A DNA stretch of 64,000 nt from Heterotrichella gracilis (GCA_032358255.1 JAULBX010030375.1:118325-182324), one strand, 5' to 3'; shown: positions 22,341 to 35,349, counted from the stretch's first letter. Numbers and translations: made by a program. The notes: generated by a model not told the origin, from the sequence alone.

Positions 22341-24953
22341 GCGACACAGTCCATTGGATGCCGGCAGCGAGCTGCTACCTGGCGAATTCTAAAACCCGTA
22401 CCCCTAAACCCTAAACATGGTTAAGTATTGTTCAGGCCACACAAGACTCACGTGGAACCCCGCAGTGGGAAATTTCCTCCAGTTGGGCAATGACAAAGTG
22501 CACAGGGTGGGAGGAGATTGCATTGGAAATTTATGGTATGCGTGGTAACTGTTCTTATAATATGTGTCTGTATAAAAACCATAGCTTGCGGGTGGTAGTG
22601 CGCTGAATTGGATGGCCAAAGCAACAAGGCTTGCAACGTAGTGTGTGTGGTTTGAAACCTGGACTTGGCTGTAAGTAGCTGCATGGGGCTGCGCTGCTAC
22701 TTGTGCCTCAGCTCCCCTCAAGATGCTGGATTAGGGTTCAGGGTTTGTGTGGCATGATATAGTTTACTTGGCGCTTGGCACACGTTAGTTGCTGCAGCTG
22801 CTGGCCTCGGTTTGCACCAATATGTTGATGGAAAAAGAGGGTAGCACTCTACACACTGCCTGATGGACCTTGAATTCCCAGTTGAAGAATATCAAGATAT
22901 GACTGTAATATGACGTTACCCTCGGGAGGTGTCTGGTTTGAGAGGAGATGGGCAGTTCTTGAGACTGTGCACACCATCCACCACTAAGACAAGGGCCTGT
23001 ATATGCATAGACACCCGCTGCTGCACAACCACCCTGCAGGTCACACAGCGAGCTGTGCTAGCTGCAAACCCACCCCAAGTAAGTTGGGCACCTCCAGCTT
23101 CATGCAAGGAGCAAAACAACCACTATTAGAGGGGTGCATATGCATGTGGGGGTGAAGCTGGGGACTGCACTGACATCCCTCTGCTGCCTAGTCGAGAGGG
23201 TACGCTTAGGGTACGCCACTAAGGTCACGCTCAACTTGTTTTAGCTGACGTCTGAGTTCTGGACTGTGCAGCTGAAGAGAGTGCTCTTTAGGCTGCAACC
23301 TTGTGCTCGGCATGCATGCATATGCCACTTGGCTGCAATAGGAGCAAAGAAGGTCAAACGTTAAAAGACTAGTGTGGCTGTACGTCAAAAGTATTGATAT
23401 CGCGTAAACATGGGCAGGACACAGCGAACAGCAACACGCAGTTTCGCACCAGTGCTGCAAGACACACCCTGCCTGCGCCCAAGTGCGCTCCCACCGAGGC
23501 TCCCACCCATGCATATCTCCACTGTTCTCCCACCTCATGCACATATCTCCACCGTTCTCCCACTGCCCACTGAGCAGTTTACTATTTGCTAGTAGCTGAA
23601 GCGGGCAGCTGTTGCCTGCTGATACCCCCCCGAGCTCGTTCCTCCCTCTTCCTCCCCTCCTTTCCAGTTCTGGCCTCAGAAACGTCAGTGACACGTCACA
23701 GAGGCACATCTTATCGTTGGGGTCCCCTTTCTTACGCCGTCTCTTTATCCCGTTGGTCACCATATTCTTCTTCTTCTTCTTCGGGGTGATCTCCCCAACG
23801 TTGACGGCCTTATCTAGCTTGAACGTGGCTCGAGCACTGCCTGGTGTACACTGCTGGCACTGCGAAAGAAGGCATGCCTGGTGTACACTGCTGGTACTGC
23901 TGGTGAGGCGAGGCCACCCGACACACCCATTAGAGTGTCCGCTGTACCGCAGGCTCGGCACCATCTATCAAGAAAGGTACGTAGGCGCAGTTGGCAGCAA
24001 CTGTGTCTTTGAAAGCCGTTGCGTGTGGTGAGGTTGAGCGCTCGAGCAACCCTTAAGGTTGCCAGCCTACAGGCGCATAGGCCTGTTAACCGTTCACTAC
24101 GTCGACGCGCCGGGTTGCGCCACAGTACTCTCATCCTTAAGCGTTGCTTGGTATAGTGAGGCTGGCCATTATGACCCCATTGCGTGTAGATTTTGGAACC
24201 CGAGACACCTTGCAGCCTGGGTACACCTAGTCCAGCAGTACATGTACAGCCTTGACGGCCATGACGCGCCGGGTGCACCACCCACCACCCTGTTGCGGAC
24301 TACCTCAGTTCCGTTACGCTTTGCTGGTCGACATGGATAGCTGAGTGTTTTTCGTGCGCTTGCAACCCGTCCGTGGTTGAACGGACTGGATAACTCTGGA
24401 GATCTGGTGGCGGCGAACCATGCATGGTAGTAGAATTGGTTTGCGTTGAGGTGTCGCCGTTCTTCCCCAGTGGGATATCGCTGTGCGTAAGACGGGTTAT
24501 CGGTTCGAGGTTGCACGCTCAAATGCAGGAGGTGGCTTTCAGCGGTGGTACGGATGCCAGGGTCTGACCTGTTATTCCTTGTCTAGATCTTTTGAGCCTG
24601 ATTGCCGCATCATGATTATCGGCGTTACTAACCAGGTTGCCTTCGGCTCGACGAAAGTGTATCTGAAGAGGGCTGTTTTGCTTTCTTTTGCTTTCTTTCG
24701 GGGTGAGGCCCGCTGCCATTCAGTAGAGGCCCGGGTGCCCGTCGATCATGCGTCGCCTTTTACACTTGTCACATGTCGGTCGGTATCGACCAGGCAAAGG
24801 ACAGGTGGCTGGATAGGCTGGAAAACTGCCCGGGACCCCCCCACACCCTTTCCCTACGCCTACTACGCCAACTTAGTTACCTGTGCACCTTGCAGGGAGG
24901 GTAACTGTGGTTCAACACGCCTGGCTAACACCGGTACCCGCAGCCCGTCCACC
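22341..24953. other. Spacer between MYND copy A and the RCC1 gene
   Basis: About 22430-22495 holds one more minus-strand ghost of MYND exon 8 (TGTCATTGCCCAACTGGAGG). The rest shows no recognisable gene on either strand. A minus-strand frame at about 23640-23830 has a Lys/Arg-rich stretch (ITPKKKKKN...KRRRKKGD) but no family resemblance. 23840-23960 has a short internal repeat (TGCCTGGTGTACACTGCTGG twice). The right end should contain the promoter of the RCC1 gene. Confidence 0.4.
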
Positions 24954-27900
24954 ATGGCCACGGCGCTCGACTCCCCCTTGCGGTTGCGCTGCCTGGCGCT
25001 GCTCCTCCTGGCACTGGTCGCCTGCCCCGCCCGTGTGCAAGGTAACAGCTTTGCTGTATGTATGCGTGTCTATGGGCACAGAAGTGCCGCGTCTGCTGTG
25101 CCTTTTCGTTCGAACCATATGCATGCCCTTGTCTGAGCCTCAGGCTGATCTGGAGGCTGAGGCAGTACAGTTTTTTAAATTTAGGACAGCTGCAGCTGTT
25201 GCTATAGCTGTCGACAGTTGTGCACACAGAGCCTACTTTACTGGTGTATACGACTATGTTTGGCCACTTCGACACGTCAGCTTTCTTTGCCACAAACTTG
25301 AGGGTTACTTGAGTGTGGGATCTGGCGGGAGCAGACCAATTTGTATGGTGGCTGGCCATGGTGCCGTGTTAAACACGTTTCTTAAAAAGCATGTGCTCTT
25401 TAACACGTAAAAAACACGTTTCCAACACCAGCTACACCAGCCGTATTCCACACCTTTTCTGGGTCACAGTGTCATGCATGGCCTGTTGGGTTTTGTCGGC
25501 CAGGTTGCACAGGGTCTCGTGCTACGTTGTGGTGCCCTCTGCTGTGCACAGCTCCTAGCCACTCTTTGGTTCGTGAAGCACTAGATGCACAGGGGCCTGG
25601 TGCACCGGTGCGCGTTGTCTCAGGTCCATTGTAGTGCACCGGTACCTGTGGTGTGTTTGGTTCGTATCGCACACCCGCAGGCTGGTGCCGTCTGCCTACA
25701 CCCTACAGCTGGAGGGCAACGCTCCCTTTCTTGTTACCAAAGTGACCTAGGTAACGTTACCAAACTACCTGTGCCCCACTGCCGTATGCATGCATGTGCC
25801 GCACTCCTGCACTGCCATATGCATGCATATGCATTCACCGGTGACTACTTACCAAAGTCCCTTGGCCATGCCTGGCGACCTCATTTACCAGTTGCCAGTC
25901 GCCAAAGCCCCAGGGCCTGGTTAGTCTGGTCCGTAGTGAGCTACATTCTGCCGAGGGCTTACACCCCCTAGGGTGGTGGTCCCTTCAACTGTGTGTGGTT
26001 CATGCAGTACAGGGTTGATGCCGGCTAACTTTGCCACAGTCTGGGTGCTTTTGAGCTAAAACTTTGTGATGCACAACGTTTGTTTTATGTGTCTTGCCAA
26101 GCAAGCTGGCATGTTTGTATTGGTAGCTCGTGCCATGCCCGCGGGTACCTACACTTTGCCACGATCTTGGTGCTTTTATAATTTTGTGATGCACAACGTT
26201 TGCTTATGTGGGTTGCCAAGCAAGCTTGGCATGTTTGTCTTGGGTAGCTAGCCCTATTTAGGGTTTAGGGTTTGTCACTGTAGAACAGTAAGAGGCCTTA
26301 AGACAATTGTGCACCCAAAACTCGAAGTGTTGACACTTGCCTGTTCATGCAGGCTGGGCTGCGATCTACCCTTCCCGCCATGGGGCTTTCTCAACATGCG
26401 GCATCGGCAATGACGGGGGCTACTGCTGGGGCAGTAACGCTGGTGGCCAGCTAGGCACCGGCGACTCCTCTTATTTCACCGCCACCGCCCCAACCGCTTT
26501 GCCTTTGCCCGCTGATACTGCCACCAGTGGCGGCAAGTGGACGAAATTCTCACTGGGGGCCGGCCAAGTATGCGGCCTGGCCACTGAGGCCCCCGGCACC
26601 AGCGTGGCCACCAACGCCTACTGCTGGGGCTACGGAGGTGGTGGGATGGTGATACCGTCGGAGGGTGCGGATGATAACTTCCTCCCGGTGCCGGTCCCTC
26701 TCCCGCCAGGCAAGGTGGCTTGGGTGGACATCTCCTGCGGGGGGGATCACACTTGCGCTATTGCCACCAGCTCCGCCGATGCCACTGACCGCTCGGCATG
26801 GTCGGTCCACTGCTGGGGGGCCAACTGGAGTGGACAACTGGGCATTGGCACCCAGTCTGGGACAAACACGGACTTCACTGCTGCCGCCAGGTAGGCCTGC
26901 GCATGTGGTTTAGGGTTGAGTTAGGGTTGAGGTAGCTTAGGGTGTACTCCTGCCCCCAAATAGCCATGCACCTACAAAATTTACCATAAGAATTTAGTTG
27001 ACAGTCACCAAATAGACCTGCAGTTGATATTAAAGCGCTAGAATATATGTAAAAAATTTAAATCCCAGAAAACAAAAAACCGATTAAATTTAAACTGTTC
27101 CTGTTACCTTGACGATGCTTTTGTCCACGATGTCCCTTGTGATTGAAATATGCCTCCCCACCAGACAGCAGTACACCCTGACCCTGAACCTGCAGGCCGG
27201 CAGGCTACACGGAGTGGAGGTCCATCAGCGCAGGGGGCGCCCATGTGTGCGGGATTGTCGCCACCTCGCCGACAGCTGCGGGACAGATTGCTTGCTGGGG
27301 GTATGGCGGCGTTGGGCAGCTTACTCAGTATGAAGCATTGCTTGTGCCTACAGTATTGACAGACAACCTCTTGCAAAGCTGCGCAGCCGTGGGCTCTGGA
27401 GAAACGCACACCTGCGCCCTGTGCACAGCGCCATCCGGCACCCTTGCGTACTGCTGGGGAGACAACGGGTATGGCCAGCTGGGGAACTCAGGTTTAGGGT
27501 CCACCACCATCACCCCAACCCCGGTAGACGCTCCAGCCGGTGGGCAGGCCATCACCAACTGGGCAAGCTTGAGCGTGGCAAAAGCCTCAGTCTGCGGGCT
27601 GACCTTGGACAGCAAGGTGTACTGCTGGGGTAGAAACGACTTTGGGCAGATGGCGCAATTACCGGGTACACAATCAGTTCCCTCCCCATACCGCATTGCC
27701 ATGCTGGACGGAGCAACATCAGTCAGTGCAGGTGCCTACATGATGTCTGCCATCACAAGTGCCACTGCAGCCTACATGTGGGGGTATGACAACGGTGGTG
27801 AGCTGGGTGTGGGGATACCACCTGCATCGGAGGTGATAACACCTACGCTCCTTGTTGACACAACACCACCGTTGCCATCACCATCACCACCATCGCCGGA

Positions 27901-30095
27901 GCCGCCATCACCACAGCCACCATCACCAGCGCCCCCATCACCACAGCCACCATCACCACAGCCGCCATCACCACAACCCCCATCCCCAGCGCCCCCATCA
28001 CCCACCCCTCCATCCCCAACGCCCCCATCACCACAACCCCCATCACCACAGCCACCATCACCTGCTCCTCCATCACCACAGCCACCATCGCCCACTCCTC
28101 CATCACCTGAACCACCATCACCTGAGCCCCCTTCACCCGCTCCTCCGTCACCACAGCCGCCATCACCACAGCCGCCATCACCACAACCGCCATCACCACA
28201 GCCACCATCACCACAACCACCATCGCCAGAGCCACCATCGCCAGAACCGCCATCACCACAGCCACCTTCATCACCACCACCACCATCCCCCTCTGCGACC
28301 GGCGAAGGCGACCCCCACTTCCGTGGCTTTGGTGGCGCATGGTTTGATTTCTTTGGCTACCCCAACGCTGTGTTTAGCGTTTTGTCAGAAGCTAAGTACC
28401 AGGTGCGGCCTCCACATTCAACACTACTTGCGGTTAGTGTTTAAGGGTCTTGTCGGAGGCTGCGTACCCAGTGTAGATAGTGGGTGTATGTAGATGTGTG
28501 TGTGTATGTGTGTGTGTGTTCAGTTGCAGCTGGGACCACCCTTGTAGATGGTGGCCACGTGACAACTGCAAATGTGCACACTTGTAACCGTATAAAACGC
28601 ATTGCACAGGTGGTTCATATGTAGTAGTTGGTTTTATTCTGAAGCGCTTCTCTGCAGTGCACCATCCATCCCTTACATCCCCATCCCTATCCCCAGGTCA
28701 ACGCGTTGTTTTCCAACCTGGGCAATGCCCAGGTCGTTAACAATTACATGACCAAGGTCGGCATGCTCACCCCCGCGACAGCCGTGGTGGTGGAGGTGGG
28801 CGAGGCCAACGGCACCCTGGCTGTGTGGGTGGTGGGGAACAAGGGCGTTGACCTGGCCACAATGATGCAGCCCGGCACCGCCTACCGCCTGGCGCCTGAT
28901 CTCATTGCCGTGCTGACCGCCGCCCACCCCAGTGGCAAGGCGGGTGCCACCATCAAACTGGTCTCAAAGGACGTTGCTCTGACGGTGTACACAGGTGGGT
29001 TGGCGGTGGTTGTTCCGGTGCGGTGTGTATATGATTTAGGGTTTTGCGGCAAGTGCAGGCTACTAGGGTGACCCTCTGAGGCCCTCTGGATTTAGGGTTT
29101 AGGTATTTTTTGTTGCAAGCTCGCGGTGCTTCCCTGGGCGTGTGCCGTTGCTGCACCTTGGTGAATATGCCAAACAAAGAATTGCAGCACCCCTCTCGTG
29201 AACCATAAACCCTCCAATCATAAACTCTAGATGGGCTGGCAATGAGCCATAAACCCTACACCCCTATGTGCCTGAAACCCTCACGAACTGCCAACCCCCA
29301 CTGTGCAGGTGCTGGTGAGCCGTGGCTTGACCTGGGCATCGACCTGCTAAGCGCTGACCTGGAGGACATGCATGGCATTGTGGGGCAGACATGGGTTGGG
29401 GGCAAGGGCGTGAACCCTAAGGTAGGGTCCACCTCAATTAAATACATTCTACAAAGTGTGGGGCAGACGTGTACATCAGTAGTGAGCAGGGGTAAGACTC
29501 TTCATCAGGGCTCTGAGAGTGAACTAAAGCGCTTGGTCCACTTTTCTCTCTATTTTAAGCACTTGATTTGCAACCCAGTAAAAAATGCAAAGCAACATCT
29601 TGTAACAGCAAAATAATCCCTTTTTGTTTTTATTGGAAAAATGGGGAGCGCCTTCTTGCAACTCCATTGCTTGATATGAATGACCACTTTTTTATATTGG
29701 CAAAAAGGGTAGTGTCTTTTAACACCGATTGCTTGACAAGAGTGACCACTGCTGTGCAGGTTTTGAACGGCAGCCATGTTCTGGAGGGCAATGGAGACGC
29801 AGACTACGAGGTGACCGACGGCATCCTGGGCGCCACCACCACCTTTGCCCGCTTTGCACACACCACCTACCCCGCCACCCGCCGCGCAGCCATCACCGCC
29901 AAGACCACCAGCGATGGAGAATTGGATCAGGGCTTGGACAAGGCCGCCGTTATCAATGTGCCTCGTCGTCGCATGCGCGAAGAGAAGCTGGCTGCCCGTG
30001 CATCTGTGGTGATGCCACTGGCAGCCATTGGCGATGCAGGTCTGCCAGGCTGGTTTGGTGCCAGCTCATTGGGCTCTGCGCTTGGGGGCAACTAA
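24954..30095 (+). CDS. Secreted RCC1-repeat protein with hydroxyproline-type spacer and VWD/root-cap-like C-terminal domain
   Basis: Six exons join in frame: 24954-25041, 26353-26890, 27196-28402, 28697-28994, 29309-29421 and 29760-30095 (859 residues). Exon 1 encodes a clear signal peptide ([20 protein letters not shown]) behind a good ACCATGG start. Residues about 30-370 form RCC1/BLIP-II-type propeller repeats with recurring YCWG.N..GQLG and H.CA motifs. The Cys-Trp-Gly form is typical of extracellular members rather than nuclear RCC1. About residues 385-540 are a (Ser-Pro-Pro-x-Pro) spacer like those of volvocalean wall proteins. The C-terminus starts [20 protein letters not shown], resembling the GDPHF..FDG..FDF.G start of VWD/root-cap (LEA-related) domains, and later has MHGIVGQTW and [10 protein letters not shown] role in the extracellular matrix is inferred. 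The gene is intact here and decayed at 14690-17400. Confidence 0.8.
26018..26250 (+). repeat. Tandem duplication of about 120 bases in intron 1 of the RCC1 gene
   Basis: Two diverged copies begin at about 26025 and 26149 (ACTTTGCCACAGTCTGGGTG versus ACTTTGCCACGATCTTGGTG). Both continue through TTGTGATGCACAACGTTTG and end near TTGGTAGCT/TTGGGTAGCT. Neither looks coding. Confidence 0.75.
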
Positions 30096-32215
30096 GCTCT
30101 TCAATGGCACAAGCTGACATGGTAGATATTGTGCATCATGTCTCGGACGCTGAATGGCTTATCTGGTGAAATGGGTGAACCTGGAAAAGTACAATAAACA
30201 TGCAATAGTCAAATTTGGCACAATGACATCCAATCACATAATGTCATCGTGCAAGCTTGCCCGCCACATTTGGCGAGAAGGCATACAGGAATCTGAGCTA
30301 GCAAGTGGAACGCCTCTCTTGCTTTTTCAAGAGCTGCTCCCGTAACCAACCTGCCAATTGGGCAGCTTGTTACGTAGACTGCTAGTTGTGCTATCGTAGT
30401 AGCCCTCTAGGAGGGCTCATTTTCAAGGGTCGAAGTACTATCGTGGATTACTATCAAAAGGTGGATTACTATCAAAAGGTCATCGACTGTAATTTGTGCC
30501 ACTGGTCAGTTCCTTACCGCCGATGACCTTTTGATTCTGCCCAACTTCCCTTCATTCCTGAGGCCAATTAGCACGCAGGTTGAGGTTGACACTGGGTGCA
30601 ACAGCTGTACAGATTGTTGGTCATGCTAGACATCATGCACGTACGGGTCCAGCTTGAGGGTGTGAGTCAGACTCACTCAAGCTCCAAGAGCTGTAGCTGC
30701 CAAGACTCCTACAATATTTGAATTATTAAAAAAAAAGCCCTACGCGAGACGCGTAATTTTGGGGACGAACCCGAGGAGGCATCAGCCGCGAAACTGTGCA
30801 CCCTTTAGCTAAGCGACCCATCCAGAAAGTGACCCTACGTCATTCCCAGGTGAGCAGTCGAGCGGGTACTAATCCCACCGACTATACCTGAAGGGCCAAT
30901 TAAATGGCCTTGGTGCTCGTGAACTCGCGCTACGAAGCTCACTAATTAATTCAAAACCCTTCTGTAACCGGACAATGAGTTCTTACTATACCTGTTCTAA
31001 CCTGGTTGACACCATATGACACCGATATTTTCACACTGGTCTCAGTTTTGGATGTAATTCACTGGTGCTCGCCTCATAAATTTCAAGGGTCTTCATATTT
31101 TGAAGTGACTTCCATAATGAATCATGCTTTGGAAAAAATACAGCTAGCAAGCTTTTCTGTGGTAACACCCTAAAGTATAATTTTTTAACCCCGAGTAGTC
31201 GCTGGGCAGCGTTTCGCAGGCGCTCTCGTAAAAAATAGTGGTGAATGACAACCACCACCTAAAAGCAGATGAGCATCCCTCGGGGCCATATGGCCATATT
31301 TTAGCCTTGCATAGTTCCTTATCCCATGGGTGCACATGGTGCCTTGTTTAAACAATTGCCAATAATACCCGGTTGGCAACCTCGTACATTTGTGGGCTGT
31401 CACCAAGTCTTGAAAATTTAATAAGGAACTCCAACTCCTGACGAGGTTAAAACTTTACTCATAAATGGCAGGGAAACATGCATATCAACCGGTGCGCACT
31501 CCTGCGTTGTGCCATATTCAAGGTGCCAGCTACCGTACTATGGCCCAACAATATGATACCAAATACAGTATGACCAACAATGTGGCATACCCCAAACATG
31601 ATCAACACAGTGTGCTTCTATTGAGATCTGCACCACCCATGGGGCACATGCGCACATGCCTAGCATTTGACCCCAGGTGACGTCTTGAGATCCGGCTGTT
31701 ATAAAACAGAACTAAACGTTTAAAACACAGCAGTTCCACCGTCTGCCAAAAACGGTAGCAGCAGTCCGCAAGCCTTGGAAGTGCTACCCTTGCTGTATCA
31801 CATGACAACTGTCAAATCGCCTCCCAGAGACACACACACCACACAGCGGCGAACAAAGCAGACTTGGCAAGAGTACCCATCTCCTTACACAGCCAATCAG
31901 AAAACCTGCCACATACACTGACATTCAAGCCTGTTGCCCTTTCAATTTATTCAGCCCACAATGACTCGCAAGCCTGCGGGGACCCCATTGTCTGCATTGC
32001 CGGTCTTAATATATAAACCCTTAGGGTAATATGATATAATAGGACTATCATATCTTATTACCCATACTCTTGCCATTGCCTGCGCAGGGGTGTTAATGTA
32101 TAAATCCCTGGATTTATGTATCACCCCCCCGCCTGAGTAGACTCCCTCGTTTGGACCCAGTGTGGGATTTTAAATGTGCTGCAGCAATTAACCCCCTTTT
32201 ACCATCCCTGTGCAG
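30096..32215. other. Spacer between the RCC1 gene and MYND copy B
   Basis: TGTAA at about 30487 is a possible poly(A) signal for the RCC1 gene. 30455-30482 repeats GTGGATTACTATCAAAAGGT in tandem. A possible Pol III unit lies at about 30726-30830. A small imperfect inverted repeat is at about 32018-32062 (GGGTAATATGATA ... TATCTTATTACCC). No coding gene is supported. Confidence 0.4.
30726..30830 (-). ncRNA. Possible tRNA-derived Pol III unit (SINE-like), weak
   Basis: On the minus strand an A-box-like TAGCTAAAGGG (about 30806-30816) is followed about 45 bases later by a B-box-like GGGTTCGTCCC. The sequence then ends at GGGC followed by nine T, a good Pol III terminator. The region between does not fold into a convincing full tRNA, so a tRNA-derived SINE or a relic is more likely. 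There is only one copy in the window. Confidence 0.25.
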
Positions 32216-32220
32216 GTGTC

Positions 32221-35200
32221 ATGGCCCGAGTGGAGGAGCTGACCCAGTGCGGGGTGGACTATGTGTCTGAATTTGCCCAAAGAGTGCTGGCTTGGCTGAG
32301 AATGAATCCCCCATCATTCGTGGAAAGCTTCCAATTTGGAGGGGGCAACCGGCACTGGCGGTGGGACAATCCGGGGGCGAGGGGCAGTGAGCCAGGTGGG
32401 TAGTGGGTTGGGCCCTCCGCCGGCGAGGGGGATAGGTGGGTAGTTGGGTAGTTGGGGGAGCGCGGGGGGGTGGTAGTGTGTGTATCACCCCCTTAGTTGC
32501 TTACATGATGCCATTTTGCAATCATTTTCATCTGACACGAATGAAAATGTTCTTTTTATGAGCGCTGCGGGGTGGTGCTTGTGTATTCGTGTAAAGAAGG
32601 GGAAGTGGGGGCCGATGTTGCAGTAGACCTGCTGTTCGGCGCTCTCCGACATTGAACAAAAGTGAAGCATTGGGTGCACGATGCCATGACCGCTAGCAAC
32701 TGGTGGTACTACATGGTTCCACCCTGTGCCCCTTTCCCATGCACAAGGTTTCACCTGTGGCCTCTGCCTGTGCAGCGAGCCCTGTGCAAGTTGCCAGACA
32801 GCTGGCAATATTGGACACAACGAGGCCATTATTTGGTTTGGATCCCAACAAAATCATGATGGCCATGCTTGCACTGACAGACATGGCCGCCCAGATGCCC
32901 TATTTGTCTGGTGAGTGGGCGGCGGCAAAATGTTGGGTGAATTTTGGTGGACTGTGGCGGTGAATGTGCCCTGCTCGTCCGGTTAATCGGCAGGGGAAAT
33001 ACGCACAAAAGAGTGTATGTCTTGAATAATTCTTTAGTTTTGCTTTGGCAAGTGTATTACCTGTTTTGTGCAGCACATGCCATTGTAAAGTATGCAACAG
33101 GGGTGTGTACCGTATCAAAAACAAAATTTTAATGCTACCGTAAGTTACTACAATTGAAATCCTCCGTCCACGCCTCGCAGCCATGCTGTCCTCCGGCGCC
33201 CTCCCCGCCATCCCTTTATTCACTTACCCTTCATAGGTTAACCTCAGATCCCTAATAGTCATCTCTTCCTTTCTCCCGCAGCCATGCTGTCCTCCGGCGC
33301 CCTCCCCGCCATCCCTTTATTCACTTACCCTTCATAGGTTAACCTCAGATCCCNNNNNNNNNNNNNNNNNNNNNNNNNNNNNNNNNNNNNNNNNNNNNNN
33401 NNNNNNNNNNNNNNNNNNNNNNNNNNNNNNNNNNNNNNNNNNNNNNNNNNNNNTAATAGTCATCTCTTCCTTTCTCCTGCAGTCATGCTGTCCTCCGGTG
33501 TCCTCCCCGCCATCCTGCACGCAGCAGACAGGGTGGCGGCCAACCACGCAGCCAACCATCAGCTGGCGCTCGAGAATCCAGGGGAGGTGTTTGTGTGCAC
33601 CTGCGTGCGGGTGTGTGTGGTGGCGCTGCTGGCCATCCGCACTGTGGTGGGGGATATGGGGTTTGGGAGCCCTGGGGAAAAGCAGATGGTACGTGAGGAA
33701 AACCCTAAACCCTAAACCCTAGATCATAGGAGCTTTGGGGCCCTGAGAACAGCAGATGATGCGTTCAGGAAACCCTTAGACCCTAAACTCTAGATCGTAG
33801 GTGTTTGTGTGCACGTGTGTGCGCGTGTGTGTGGCTGCGCTGCTGGTCATCCGCACAGTGGTGGGTGACCTGAGGTTTGGGAGCCCTGGGGAACAGCAGT
33901 TGGTGCGCGCAGGAAAACCCTAACCCTAAACCCCAATCCCCAGACTCCAAACCCTAGACCATAGGAGCTTTGGGAGCCCTGGAGCACAGCAGAAGGTGTG
34001 AGCGGCGAACCCTAAACCCTAAACCCTAATCCCTAGACCCTAAGAGCTTTGGGAGCCCTAGAGAGTACGAGAAGGTGCGTGCGCCAAATTTCAAATCTTA
34101 AAACCCTGCTGCATGCGCTGTCCACCCTGCGGGAGGCTGATTTCTAATCTGGCTGTATTGCTTGAATGCATGCAAATAGCCAATTAATCGGTCCATAGGA
34201 TCGGAGATGTAGGTCAGGTCACTAAAATCCTTAAAACCCTGGCCCCTGTTGCAGGCACAGGCGCTGTCCACCCTGCGCGCCCAGCTTGCCCCCGGGCTGC
34301 GCAAGTTCCTGGTGCATCCACTTGACCAAGTGCGGGTGGAGGTGGTGAGGACATTGTGCGCCCTGGGGAGCATGGAGGGGGCAGGCCAGGGGGAGAATGA
34401 GGCGGCGGCGTTTGCGCGGGAGTGTGGCGCCAACCAGTTCAAGGTGAGGAAAACATGCTAAACCCCAATGTGTAACCCTCAAGTGCAGCACCTTTGCTGT
34501 GCAGTGCCATAAAGCAACTGCACATACAAAGTGCGCCTGATTCGTGGTAGTAGGGTTTTCAGGAGTGTGATGGACATAACTGTGCCGGGGTGCAAAAATC
34601 CTAGCATCTATTGACATGAATGCCTTGCAAAATGGAAATGGGTGCTTCAACGATCAAACTACCTCATAGCTGGAATGTGAGAATGAAGTCCATCATTTTT
34701 ATTCTGTTTTATGATTCATGAGATTAGGGTTGTGGCCTGGATTGATAGACACATTGGTCGCTCGCCGGGTGCAGGCACGCATTGGAGTTACATCAGTTGT
34801 ATTCCTTCATGATGCCTTTTTTGCTTATGCTGTTGCACACTTTACCTATGGATGCAGGCCCGCATGCTGGCGCGCTGCATCGACTCCTCCGGCCGGCACC
34901 CGGTCTTGGTTTCAGAGTTCAGGGCAGTCCCCGCCCACCCCCCCTGCGATGTGCAATGCGTGTGGGAAATGGATGTTCATTGCTTGAAGCTGTGTGATGG
35001 ATGCTGGTGGACCAATCTGTTCAGGGCCCTAGTTTGTGGGGAGGATCATGCGCTCAAGCGGTGCACGGGTGAGTAGGAGGGTTTTGTTAGGGTGTAGAGG
35101 AGACCCTACTGGTGGCCCTCGAAAACCTTGCGTTTAATGCCTTACGTTACATTACATGCGTGGCCCCAAAGGGATGCATCCACTGAAACGCCTTCTCACA

Positions 35201-35349
35201 ATGTTTAAAACATTGTTGCAGGCTGCAACCAGCGCCAGTACTGCAGCCGTGAGTGCCAGATCGCACACTGGAAGCTGCACAAGAAGCTGTGCAGCAAGCC
35301 TGCGCCGGGTGATGGACCTCCCACACGCCTGCGAGTGGTAGTGGGCTGA
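32221..35349 (+). CDS. MYND zinc-finger protein, 5'-truncated copy (copy B)
   Basis: Exons 32216-32395, 32776-32910, 33483-33688, 34255-34443, 34858-35068 and 35222-35349 correspond one-to-one, with identical phases, to exons 8-13 of copy C. Three keep exactly the family length: 135 bases as in copies A and C, 211 as in copy C and 128 as in copy A. No equivalents of exons 1-7 are found upstream. An ATG five bases into the first exon (32221) opens a frame of 347 residues without a stop, so a short protein beginning MARVEELTQCGVDYVSEF is possible. The C-terminus carries an intact MYND finger: LCDGC, RCTGC, QYCSREC, HWKLHKKLC. MYND fingers bind proline-containing partner peptides. The helical N-terminal part looks armadillo-like, which is inference. 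Copy B is the only one of the three copies with the last zinc-ligand Cys. The third exon is next to an assembly gap. Confidence 0.6.
33181..33482 (+). repeat. 100-base tandem array of acceptor-side ghosts, broken by the assembly gap
   Basis: The acceptor and first ~34 bases of the third exon of copy B (CAG|CCATGCTGTCCTCCGGCG) plus 60 bases of intron recur with exactly 100-base spacing at 33181 and 33281. A gap of 100 N follows, then the same intron end and the real exon at 33483. Unit sequence flanks both sides of the gap, so more copies are probably hidden in it. Confidence 0.85.
33354..33453. other. Assembly gap (100 N)
   Basis: One hundred undetermined bases interrupt the tandem array. 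The round size suggests a placeholder rather than a measured length. Donor-side ghosts of the following exon lie downstream at about 33797-33904, separated by CCCTAAACCCTA tracts. Confidence 0.95.

Noticed and set aside
22156-22354. Small repeat protein across the 39-base minisatellite
   Set aside because: 39 is a multiple of three, so any frame stays open; the unit is an exon-acceptor echo.
24480-24540. tRNA gene (GGTTCGAGGTTGC resembles a B box)
   Set aside because: No matching A box or cloverleaf stems and no T-run terminator nearby.
27772-28340. Gly/Asp- or Val/Met-repeat proteins on the minus strand
   Set aside because: They are antisense readings of the Ser-Pro-Pro spacer of the RCC1 gene.
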